Origin: a virus | Length of the DNA: 28,032 nt | IMG/VR virus record: IMGVR_UViG_3300027771_001122 | Coordinates: 1 to 28,032 of that record | Strand: one strand, 5' to 3' | In this document: in pieces, positions 1 to 5,600 of the stretch | How the letters are laid out: every line of letters begins with the position of its first letter | Numbering within the stretch: position 1 is the first letter of the stretch | Made by a program: the position numbers and the translations under genes | The notes under the pieces: generated by a model | The model's database searches: none | The model's input: only the letters and a program-made list of their open reading frames with translations | Told to the model about the DNA's origin: nothing

Positions 1-41
1 CCCTTAATTTGCTCGACCTTCTCATAGAATTCGTAGATATA

Positions 42-1178
42 TCAGGCACTTAGTGCTTGCTGAATACCATTTGGTAACTCATTTGGAGACAATTTGTCCT
101 GCCCTTTGTCCATCATTTGGAGGGCTGTTATGCCTGACTGCAAGGCACTGTCTGTGACTTTTGCATAACGTGCTGTTTGTGTGATGTTGCTGTGTCCCAT
201 TAGCTGCTGGACAATCTTAAGGTTAACGTCTGCCTCAACTAAACGAGTGGCAAAGGTGTGGCGCATGCCGTACCAAACTTCCTCGTCTGTCCAGTTCATC
301 ACAGGCCTTACTAGCTCATTCCAGAAGCGCGTACAGTGCCACTTATAGTCGAGCTTAGCAAACGGCTGGTGGTCAGCAGTCTGCCACTGTGAACGCTTCA
401 TAAGGATGCGCTTTACTCGGTCAGTCATTGGGATATCCCGTGACTTCTTGGTCTTGCTATAAGCCTTCGGTATGCGTATCACTGGGCTTCCGTTTACATC
501 GTGCTTAATCCAATCACAATGGAAGCTGTGAGCTTCACGCCAAGGCCTCATGCCAGTGTCAAATAACACTACAATGAAATCCACAAGCAGGTCATTGATA
601 GATGAACAATGGAAGTCCATATCACCTGCAAGGCCTATCAGGTTGCTCTCTTCCACAGGGCTGTAGTAGCGCATGCGTGAGTTGTCCCCGATGCTTTCCC
701 ATTGGATGATGGGTGGGTGCTTCAAGCGTCCTGTGTGGGCCATGTGCTTAAGCATTGAGGATAGGCAGGTTAGCTTGTTGTTGATGGTTTTGGGCTTGTT
801 ACCCTTGTTACGCAAATGCCTGATGTAAGAATCAATCATCATTGTATCAACATCTTCTAAGCGGTGTGCTTTTTCCTGCTTAATAAAGAACTGCTCAATC
901 GACTTCCAGTACTGAACCACTTTGGTCTGGTAGTCGTTGCTCTGATAGGCCCACTTGTGCTCCCACGTTTCATCATAGGCTAGCTGCAGGGTTAGACTTG
1001 TGCCGTGGCGTAACTGCCCACCGACAGGCCTAAGACCCCGTGCCATATCTGCAATGGCCTGCGCTTCAATAGCGACTGCCTCTGCATGTAGGTCTAGGCC
1101 TTTGACAAAATCAACGAAACGGTGACCGTCACGCATTACTTTTATCTGCCAGCCTGTTGCTTTTTGATAGATAGACAT
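42..1178 (-). CDS. int: Phage tyrosine recombinase (integrase)
   Basis: A 378-residue protein of the lambda-Int/XerD family, which would catalyse site-specific integration and excision of the phage genome. The C-terminal catalytic domain is clear: Arg I in TGMRPWRE (R211), a basic beta-hairpin KTKK (K242-K245), the Arg II box YGMRHTFATR (R306), GHS (H329) and the nucleophile Tyr in TARYAKV (Y338). The usual His of the HxxR box is replaced by Tyr (Y303). Residues about 60-150 look like a SAM-like core-binding domain, with an arm-binding type region in front. The ATG is preceded by TAGGAGACAGGATT, a good ribosome binding site. It lies 11 bp downstream of the MarR-like gene and is probably cotranscribed with it. 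An integrase next to the early genes also occurs in cyanophage P-SSP7 and some pelagiphages. The attachment site was not found and may lie beyond the left edge. Confidence 0.96.
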   Translation of the reverse strand: MSIYQKATGWQIKVMRDGHRFVDFVKGLDLHAEAVAIEAQAIADMARGLRPVGGQLRHGTSLTLQLAYDETWEHKWAYQSNDYQTKVVQYWKSIEQFFIKQEKAHRLEDVDTMMIDSYIRHLRNKGNKPKTINNKLTCLSSMLKHMAHTGRLKHPPIIQWESIGDNSRMRYYSPVEESNLIGLAGDMDFHCSSINDLLVDFIVVLFDTGMRPWREAHSFHCDWIKHDVNGSPVIRIPKAYSKTKKSRDIPMTDRVKRILMKRSQWQTADHQPFAKLDYKWHCTRFWNELVRPVMNWTDEEVWYGMRHTFATRLVEADVNLKIVQQLMGHSNITQTARYAKVTDSALQSGITALQMMDKGQDKLSPNELPNGIQQALSA

Positions 1179-1189
1179 AATCCTGTCTC

Positions 1190-1534
1190 CTAATTAAAAT
1201 GAGAAGTAAGTTGCTTGGCAAAAGCTTTGCCCTTCTCGGTAAGTTGGACATAACGCACTCGCCTGTCTAAAGGGTCGGTTGTCAGTTCAACAAGGTTTAG
1301 CGGTTCGACTTTACGCCTTGCCACTGTGATGTCAGATAGTGCAGCTACACACCTGCTAACATTTGAACCTGTTGTGTTCATAGCATTGCAAATCTCGCGC
1401 CCTGTCACTGAGCCACGTCTAGCAACTACTATAAATACACGCATCTGCATGGCTGTCATTTCGACATATAATTCGTTGAAATTTGCCAATGCCCCTGCAA
1501 GACCTGCGAGTGTTTTCTGTTCAATTGTATCCAT
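1190..1534 (-). CDS. MarR-like winged-helix transcriptional regulator
   Basis: A 114-residue small DNA-binding protein. The order is an N-terminal helix, a segment MQMRVFIVVARRGSVTG, a recognition region with TGSNVSRCVAAL, and a beta-wing around DPLDRRVRYVQLTEKG. That last motif (DxxDRRxxxxxLTxxG) is the MarR signature. The ATG at 1534 is preferred over an in-frame GTG at 1543 because AAGGTG lies at correct distance. The stop of the preceding ORF is 2 bp upstream, suggesting translational coupling. It sits directly before the integrase, so I infer a role in lysogeny or integrase control, possibly as the phage repressor; no operator is proven. MarR proteins usually act as dimers and some sense ligands. 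It is shorter than typical host MarR proteins (about 140 residues), mainly at the C-terminal dimerisation helix. Other winged-helix families are possible. Confidence 0.8.
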   Translation of the reverse strand: MDTIEQKTLAGLAGALANFNELYVEMTAMQMRVFIVVARRGSVTGREICNAMNTTGSNVSRCVAALSDITVARRKVEPLNLVELTTDPLDRRVRYVQLTEKGKAFAKQLTSHFN

Positions 1535-1535
1535 A

Positions 1536-1739
1536 CTATTCACCTTCTATAATTAAATATTGTGTTCCAACACCGAGATTATATTGGCAGTGCCAAAAGT
1601 ATGGTGTTATGTAAAGGTCGCCACGCCCTAATAAATCTGAGTTTGCATCGACCATCCAAAACCAGATGGGCCAGTTTGATTCTCGCATCCATGCCATCAT
1701 TCGACAGTTTATTTTGGATGCTATGCTAAAAATTGTCAT
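1536..1739 (-). CDS. Hypothetical protein, 67 residues
   Basis: An unrecognised small protein, rich in aromatic residues (WPIWFWMVDAN, YFWHCQY), with no membrane segment or known motif that I can name. It begins 2 bp after the stop of the preceding 41-codon ORF, behind AAAAGGCG, and ends 1 bp before the ATG of the MarR-like gene. The tight packing supports a small operon ending in the integrase. The sequence is base-composition neutral and could be a chance ORF; the spacing is the main support. Confidence 0.5.
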   Translation of the reverse strand: MTIFSIASKINCRMMAWMRESNWPIWFWMVDANSDLLGRGDLYITPYFWHCQYNLGVGTQYLIIEGE

Positions 1740-1741
1740 AT

Positions 1742-1867
1742 TTAGTACGCCTTTTTATCCAGTGCTTTTAGGTCGTTTTTAGTAAATAGGGCATATTGTC
1801 CCCATTCAATAATAAATTCTACCTTAGCTATTCTTAAAAATAAATAATGAGATGGCGTCAATTCCAC
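1742..1867 (-). CDS. Possible small protein with GTG start, 41 residues
   Basis: A short open frame with protein-like composition (segment FIIEWGQYALFTKNDLKAL) ending 2 bp before the next ORF. No ATG exists in frame. A GTG at 1867 has CGGAA about eight bases upstream, a weak ribosome binding site. The frame is open upstream of the GTG to a TAG near 1911, so a TTG start is also possible. No family recognised. The support is mainly position in a tightly packed run towards the MarR-like gene. Confidence 0.35.
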   Translation of the reverse strand: MELTPSHYLFLRIAKVEFIIEWGQYALFTKNDLKALDKKAY

Positions 1868-1985
1868 CTCGAAAATTCCGAAAATACTGATATTAAACAA
1901 TCTTTTGATAGTCTATTTCCCTTGGTCGCTTAATACTGATTATTATTAAAACGCTGGTGATTTGAATTATACTCATTATTGAAAC
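1868..1985. other. Short AT-rich spacer without a convincing gene
   Basis: AT-rich DNA between two very small ORFs. A 27-codon frame (1893-1976, minus) with a hydrophobic N-terminus is present but has only a weak TAGGT upstream, so it is not called. I see no clear promoter consensus here. Confidence 0.4.
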
Positions 1986-2090
1986 CTATTGCATACAGCC
2001 AATAGTCTTGTACGCACCATAAAGCTGCCCTATAGCGCAGTAATCTTGATTTTCAATCAAATCAATCAAATCTAAAATGTCAAATTCCAT
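1986..2090 (-). CDS. Small ORF, 34 residues, with strong ribosome binding site
   Basis: A very short ORF that starts at an ATG with AAGGGGACGGTAT directly upstream, one of the best ribosome binding sites in the region. The product begins MEFDILDLIDLIENQD, an acidic amphipathic helix, and ends GCMQ. No family recognised. It lies just downstream of the hairpin terminator at 2144-2171, so it would be the first gene of the lysogeny-side transcript. A small acidic helical protein could be a regulator or inhibitor, but that is speculation. Confidence 0.5.
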   Translation of the reverse strand: MEFDILDLIDLIENQDYCAIGQLYGAYKTIGCMQ

Positions 2091-2143
2091 ATACCGTCCC
2101 CTTGTGCTGTTTTGTTTTGTGTTGGCTCAGTATTGAACCCCCC

Positions 2144-2171
2144 AAAAACGCCCCCTATGTTGAGGCGCTTT
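2144..2171 (-). terminator. Intrinsic terminator-like hairpin after the early gene cluster
   Basis: On the minus strand, AAAGCGCC pairs with GGCGTTTTT across a loop of roughly ten bases. The right arm ends in a five-T run, so it fits a Rho-independent terminator. It follows the stop of the 64-residue early gene by about a dozen bases. A related hairpin with the same GCGCC/GGCGTT arms occurs at 3301-3321. Confidence 0.6.
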
Positions 2172-2182
2172 AAGTGGACCCA

Positions 2183-2377
2183 TTACGCTGTTCTGACCCT
2201 CCGAGCTATGTCTGCTATCAGAACCCGTGCCTCGTTGCTTGTGTACCTGCTAGCTGCCCTGCGTCCCATTGCGTAATGGTGGTTTAATGTCATAGCCTCA
2301 CCTGCATCTATCGCCTTGAGGCCTAGCGCGCGTTCAATGGACAATCTAAGTCGCTTTTGCTGTTCGTATCTGCTCAT
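2183..2377 (-). CDS. Hypothetical basic helical protein, 64 residues
   Basis: An Arg- and Ala-rich, probably all-helical protein starting MSRYEQQKRLRLSIERALGL. The ATG at 2377 overlaps the stop of the peptidase-like gene as ATGA, and AAGGGTGGGG lies upstream. A longer frame upstream of this ATG overlaps the neighbouring gene and is rejected. No family recognised. The basic composition would suit nucleic-acid binding, but there is no motif. It is the last gene of the early cluster, before the terminator. Confidence 0.65.
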   Translation of the reverse strand: MSRYEQQKRLRLSIERALGLKAIDAGEAMTLNHHYAMGRRAASRYTSNEARVLIADIARRVRTA

Positions 2378-2784
2378 TTCATCACCCCACCCTTTGCCAT
2401 TTCCCAAACATTCAATACCTTGTGTGCTTTGTCTGCCGTCCAATCCAAAACCTCACCGTTTACCATGGCTGCTACGTGTCCGCTGTAGCTCACAATGTAG
2501 TGGCCTTTTGGATATACCTTGCCAATTGAACGGGCTGTGAATAGATTTCCCTTGTCTGTCTTAGGGTAGAATCTGCGAGTACCAATCCCTAGCTTATGGG
2601 CTGCGTTTAGTATCTGTGTATCGTAAACACCTTGGCCCTTTTTGCGCCCAAACACTTTAAGCGCGGCCCGTGCTTGTGGGTAGGTGACTTGACCAGCGAT
2701 AGCCAAAGCCATGACGCTGCAGTCGCTTGTCTCCCCTAGTTTCTGGGATGTCTTAAGTAGACGCTGGTATTTATTAATTGCCAT
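2374..2784 (-). CDS. Putative papain-like cysteine peptidase-fold protein
   Basis: A 136-residue protein with the layout of small phage papain-like/C39-type domains. A Cys opens a helix in TSDCSVMALAIA (C22), a beta-strand carries the His in GHYIVSYSGHVAAMVNG (H103), and an Asp follows in GEVLDWT (D114). The order Cys-His-Asp is what the papain superfamily uses. The protein is close to the minimum size for the fold. ATG is preceded by AGGAG ten bases away; the stop overlaps the next gene as ATGA. The location among small early genes would fit a host-modifying role such as cleavage or deamidation of a host protein. Activity is inferred from residues only, and a non-catalytic relative is possible. 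Confidence 0.6.
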   Translation of the reverse strand: MAINKYQRLLKTSQKLGETSDCSVMALAIAGQVTYPQARAALKVFGRKKGQGVYDTQILNAAHKLGIGTRRFYPKTDKGNLFTARSIGKVYPKGHYIVSYSGHVAAMVNGEVLDWTADKAHKVLNVWEMAKGGVMK

Positions 2785-2789
2785 GATGT

Positions 2790-3020
2790 TTATGCTCCTG
2801 CAGCTAGGCGTGCTAGCTTTTTTAGTATTTCATCTTTAAGAACTGTGTTTTCAATATCCTCAGCCACTACCCACTCGTTTCTACGCTGGTAAATTGCTGT
2901 AAGCGGTGCGCCTTGCTCTGATGCCTTGCGTTGCTCATTGCTGATATAACTGGAAAAGCTGCCCAAATTGCGCCCCCATATGGCGATGCATTTATAGGCT
3001 GATGGTAGATAAATTTGCAT
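2790..3020 (-). CDS. Hypothetical protein, 76 residues
   Basis: An unrecognised small soluble protein. It starts MQIYLPSAYKCIAIWGRN and has a helical C-terminus (ENTVLKDEILKKLARLAAGA). The ribosome binding site AAGGAACAACATC before the ATG is clear. It ends 5 bp before the peptidase-like gene and begins 15 bp after the previous gene, so it is a member of the early operon. No domain recognised. Confidence 0.7.
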   Translation of the reverse strand: MQIYLPSAYKCIAIWGRNLGSFSSYISNEQRKASEQGAPLTAIYQRRNEWVVAEDIENTVLKDEILKKLARLAAGA

Positions 3021-3035
3021 GATGTTGTTCCTTGG

Positions 3036-3260
3036 TTATCGTTTGGCGTAGGCGCTTAAATTGGCTAGATATTTGGCAGGGTTTTTGTTTCGTTCCATGT
3101 TCCCCACCCATGCAGCAACACATGATTTGGTTGACGTGATACCGAGCCAAATTCCACGGGCACCGTTAGGGCCTGCAGTTATCCATTGCCCAACCTGCAG
3201 GGCTTCGCGCTCCGAATAGGTAGCGGCCCAAATGTCTACAGTTTTTTGATACTTTGCCAT
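3036..3260 (-). CDS. Hypothetical protein, 74 residues
   Basis: An unrecognised small protein containing GQWITAGPNGARGIWLGIT and a C-terminal basic helix (NPAKYLANLSAYAKR). The ribosome binding site AAAGGAAGTAAACATC closely resembles those of its neighbours. It lies just downstream of a stem-loop (3301-3321) that may process or attenuate the early transcript. Confidence 0.7.
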   Translation of the reverse strand: MAKYQKTVDIWAATYSEREALQVGQWITAGPNGARGIWLGITSTKSCVAAWVGNMERNKNPAKYLANLSAYAKR

Positions 3261-3300
3261 GATGTTTACTTCCTTTTGTTGTGCTTGTTGAGGTCTACAT

Positions 3301-3321
3301 AAACGCCCTTCTAAGGCGCTT
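3301..3321 (-). terminator. Intergenic stem-loop, possible attenuator or RNase III site
   Basis: On the minus strand the 21 bases form a nine-pair stem (two G-U pairs) around a three-base loop, with left arm AAGCGCCTT and right arm AGGGCGTTT. Only three T follow, so termination would be weak. T7 early mRNA is cut by RNase III at intergenic hairpins, which is the main alternative. It shares arm sequence with the hairpin at 2144-2171. Confidence 0.4.
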
Positions 3322-3334
3322 AAATTGAACCCAT

Positions 3335-3454
3335 CTAAGGCTTTGGAGTTGGTGCAAAGATGCAGACTAGGCCCCCTACAACGCCCCCTAGGACAATCAA
3401 ACCAAGTACCGCTAAAAGTGGGTATGTGTGTGGCAAAAATGTGATGTGTTCCAT
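3335..3454 (-). CDS. Single-pass small membrane protein, 39 residues
   Basis: A short ORF encoding one strongly hydrophobic helix: PLLAVLGLIVLGGVVGGLV at about residues 12-30, with a short polar start MEHITFLPH and a Pro-rich end APTPKP. The ribosome binding site CAGGGGATTTAACAGC precedes the ATG. It starts 27 bp after the GP88-like gene in the same operon. Function unknown. Early phage proteins of this type often act on the host membrane, or it could be a small holin or superinfection-exclusion protein; nothing here decides that. Confidence 0.65.
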   Translation of the reverse strand: MEHITFLPHTYPLLAVLGLIVLGGVVGGLVCIFAPTPKP

Positions 3455-3481
3455 GCTGTTAAATCCCCTGTATTGAAAGTA

Positions 3482-4228
3482 TTAGTGCTGTTTGTAGCTA
3501 ACGTGTTGAACATCTGCAGACCAACAAGCGCGGCAATCTTGGCACCCGTCTTGTGTCTTTTCACTGGCAGGGCAAGCTTGACCGCGACCGCCATTGTCTG
3601 GAGTGTGGACGCCACTTGTAAGGCCCTTAAACTTGTTCTTTGACTGGTTCACCATGTCATCTGATAAACGGGTTACACAATTGGCAAGGCCTAGCAAAGG
3701 ACGTGCAAGGATTGGTTCCTTTGTTGGTATCCAGTGCTTGACGTGTGGTGTCAGTTCAATGGCTGTCTTGATTAGTTGGACATATTCGGCACTAAACAAA
3801 TCACCTGCGCTGTGCCACCTGAAATAAGTCTCTTTTTCCATGCAGATAACAAAGGCAGCAAGCCACAAATAGTCTATGTGCTCAGATTCAAGGGCTAGCT
3901 TGATTAGGTCCCATCTGCGTTGCTTTGCCGTCTTAGCTGGTTGCATTCCATCGTGGCCCTTGACTGCATAACAATCAAAGCAAACGGTGCCTTTAATCAA
4001 GCTCAATTTGCCACCTCTAGGGCAGCTTTCACGGGCTGGTATAGCTAGGGTGAACGCTGGCATTTTGTTATTTTGTGATAGCCCGATAAAAGCACGGGCT
4101 TGCTTTAAGCCTCGCTTTGACCCTGTAATAAAGTCTATAGCATCCTTTTTGATTCCGCTGGTTGAATCTGCAAAAATCATGCAGGCCTTTGCAATGTCTG
4201 TCATGGTACTGGTTGCAATCATGTTCAT
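3482..4228 (-). CDS. GP88-family phage protein, cysteine-rich
   Basis: A 248-residue protein resembling the phage 'gene product 88' family, whose function is unknown. The visible marks are an N-terminal half ending ESCPRGG (C69) then CFDCYAVKG (C83, C86), a middle region FRWHSAGDLFSAEY, and a C-terminal cysteine cluster CPAS...GCQDCRACW followed by VQHVSYKQH. The spaced cysteines suggest metal or iron-sulphur binding, but this is inference. I chose the ATG at 4228, preceded by AAAAGGAATCACCACC, which is nearly identical to the site before the 146-residue upstream gene. The longer frame to 4351 would overlap that gene by more than 80 bases. It lies in the middle of the early operon. Confidence 0.75.
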   Translation of the reverse strand: MNMIATSTMTDIAKACMIFADSTSGIKKDAIDFITGSKRGLKQARAFIGLSQNNKMPAFTLAIPARESCPRGGKLSLIKGTVCFDCYAVKGHDGMQPAKTAKQRRWDLIKLALESEHIDYLWLAAFVICMEKETYFRWHSAGDLFSAEYVQLIKTAIELTPHVKHWIPTKEPILARPLLGLANCVTRLSDDMVNQSKNKFKGLTSGVHTPDNGGRGQACPASEKTQDGCQDCRACWSADVQHVSYKQH

Positions 4229-4268
4229 GGTGGTGATTCCTTTTAAGTGTGTTGTTTGTGTGGGTTGC

Positions 4269-4709
4269 TTAAGACTGAGCACGTTTATAGAAGTCGGCAC
4301 GGGCTTGTACAGTGTCCTTCTGACAATACCAACCGTGGTGAAACGCTCCATTAAAGAACTTCCACGTCACGTACTCACCACGCCAAACCGCAAGAACTAC
4401 AGTGTCATGGCCATTTTGACCCATTGAAGTCAGGCACAAGATTGCACCCATTGATTCTGCATGCTTCTGCATTTGACCAAACTCAGTGGCGGTGTCAGCT
4501 TCTTCAATGCTGGCAGCATGGACCAACCGAACCCAATCCTTAACATCTGCTATAGAGTTGTATTCTTGAGCGTCATTGCCGTCCATGTTAGTTACTCTAT
4601 AGGTGCTCCAACGGATGGAATCAGAAACGATAAACTCAAGGCCTTTATAATGGACCGTCACAGGACGTGGTGTGGATGCATTCAATTGTGTGATTGTAAT
4701 TATGTTCAT
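4269..4709 (-). CDS. Hypothetical early protein, 146 residues
   Basis: An unrecognised soluble protein. The N-terminal part has alternating strands (MNIITITQLNAS, VTVHYKGLEFIVSD), the C-terminal part is aromatic-rich (YVTWKFFNGAFHHGWY). The ribosome binding site AAAAGGAATCAACACC is shared almost base for base with the next gene, suggesting coordinated early expression. There are no membrane segments or catalytic motifs that I can name. Confidence 0.75.
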   Translation of the reverse strand: MNIITITQLNASTPRPVTVHYKGLEFIVSDSIRWSTYRVTNMDGNDAQEYNSIADVKDWVRLVHAASIEEADTATEFGQMQKHAESMGAILCLTSMGQNGHDTVVLAVWRGEYVTWKFFNGAFHHGWYCQKDTVQARADFYKRAQS

Positions 4710-4723
4710 GGTGTTGATTCCTT

Positions 4724-5014
4724 TTATGCTGCAGCGTTGATTAAAAATGGAGTGACTAACAAGCCAGCCATGCAGATGGTTGAAACAAAAACTGCAATGG
4801 TGATACCAAAGTTTATGCTGTCTTGCTTCAATGGCTTGTGGTTCAGGTTTAACTTGGTTCTAATCTTAAGCTGTCGTTTTGTCCTAGCTGCAATTCTGCC
4901 TTGAAGCTCCAGCCGCTTATCAATCATGCGGCTATCATATGGAGTGCAGACAGTGCCAGTGCTTAAAGGCATCTTAAGAGAGTGAGCAAACTGTAATTGG
5001 GTCATATCGTTCAT
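4724..5014 (-). CDS. Putative single-pass membrane protein, first early gene
   Basis: A 96-residue protein with a basic central part (IAARTKRQLKIRTKLNLNHK) and a C-terminal membrane helix (FGITIAVFVSTICMAGLLV), ending LINAAA. The ATG at 5014 is preceded by TAGGTAATAACAAA, a modest ribosome binding site; the frame extends upstream to 5077 without a better site. It is the first gene after the long non-coding region and about 70 bp downstream of the promoter-like site at 5082-5108. Function unknown; a membrane-acting early protein is plausible. Confidence 0.6.
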   Translation of the reverse strand: MNDMTQLQFAHSLKMPLSTGTVCTPYDSRMIDKRLELQGRIAARTKRQLKIRTKLNLNHKPLKQDSINFGITIAVFVSTICMAGLLVTPFLINAAA

Positions 5015-5081
5015 TTTGTTATTACCTATATAAGTGGGTTGGTCCGATTCAGCACTGCAGCCGCCTCGGTACTGCAACTAA

Positions 5082-5108
5082 CTATAGTGAATGGTTTGAG
5101 GATTGCAA
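5082..5108 (-). promoter_or_regulatory. Promoter-like site upstream of the early genes
   Basis: On the minus strand, TCAAACCATTCACTATAG (5099 to 5082) matches the T7 RNA polymerase promoter TAATACGACTCACTATAG at 14 of 18 positions, including an unbroken TCACTATAG. The same DNA also reads as a host sigma-70 promoter: TTGCAA, 16 bases, TATAGT. Position ahead of the first early gene favours the sigma-70 reading, since early genes must be read by host polymerase. The run after the G (TTAG) is not the GGG typical of T7 promoters. Both readings are inference from sequence. Confidence 0.5.
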
Positions 5109-5153
5109 CTTATTTCGATGCTGAACTGCAAATAAGTGTCAAATAAACCTAAT

Positions 5154-5334
5154 TCAATAGGGAATCAATAGGATGTTGGTAGATGTTGGTGGATGTTTGG
5201 AGTTCAGTTGGAGTTCAGTTGGAGTTCAATAGGTTGTCAATAGGTTGTTCAATGAGAAAAACAAAAACGGAAAAGTGTAAGTAGATGGAGAAAACAGACA
5301 GCACCATTATAGATAGTCAATAGGACCTCAATAG
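5154..5334. repeat. Array of short phased direct repeats (11-bp and 10-bp periodicity)
   Basis: TCAATAGG occurs at 5154, 5165, 5226, 5237 and 5317, with TCAATAG at 5328: three pairs, each separated by exactly 11 bp. The related unit TCAGTTGGAGT repeats at 5204 and 5215 in the same 11-bp phase as 5226 and 5237, and a diverged TCAATGAG is at 5249. Between them a 10-bp unit GATGTTGGTA/G repeats three times at 5172-5201. A TATAAT is embedded at 5306-5311 on the minus strand. One-turn spacing suggests cooperative protein binding, as in operators or replication iterons. Short repeat arrays also flank the T7 genome ends. Function is inferred. Confidence 0.85.
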
Positions 5335-5536
5335 ATAGCCAATTGAACCCTTTATAATGGCAATAAAGGCTGGTTACCTCTTATTGATTCAGCCATGGCA
5401 GGCCCTGCAGAGCCATTAGGAAAATGATTAGGACAAATGAAAGAGTCTTGACTTGTCTTTTGATAGGGCCAAGGGGGATTTCGGGCCGTCCCTATACGTA
5501 ATTGGGGCCTCATAGTTTTTCGCCAAAACAAAAGTT

Positions 5537-5570
5537 GGAACATCCCAAAGAACTCATGCGGAACATCCCA
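5537..5570. repeat. Direct repeat GGAACATCCCA, two copies
   Basis: Perfect 11-base copies at 5537-5547 and 5560-5570, 23 bp apart start to start (about two helical turns). They lie in the post-terminase non-coding region. Purpose unknown; candidates are terminase recognition or phage-end maturation sites. Confidence 0.7.
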
Positions 5571-5600
5571 TAGACATCAAGTAGAAATCAAATAGCACAC

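Noticed and set aside
1893-1976. 27-codon minus-strand ORF starting MSIIQITSVLIIIS
   Set aside because: Only TAGGT upstream, very short and AT-rich; could arise by chance.
2028-2035. T7-promoter-like core CTATAGGG on the minus strand
   Set aside because: The match is limited to the core; upstream bases do not agree with the T7 promoter, and it lies inside a small ORF with a good ribosome binding site.
3412-3827. ORFs overlapping the GP88-like gene on both strands
   Set aside because: Shadows; the GP88-like frame has the conserved cysteine motifs.
5306-5311. Perfect TATAAT on the minus strand within the repeat array
   Set aside because: No -35 hexamer at normal spacing; the best candidate TTGAGG is 14 bp away. 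Kept only as a remark in the array entry.
5341-5420. Possible tRNA-like sequence (GGTTCAATTGG on the minus strand)
   Set aside because: Only a T-loop-like fragment; no acceptor stem, D-arm or anticodon arm could be assembled around it.
5352-5543. 63-codon minus-strand ORF in the post-terminase gap
   Set aside because: Poor protein-like composition, no good ribosome binding site, and it lies among non-coding repeats in the likely genome-end region.
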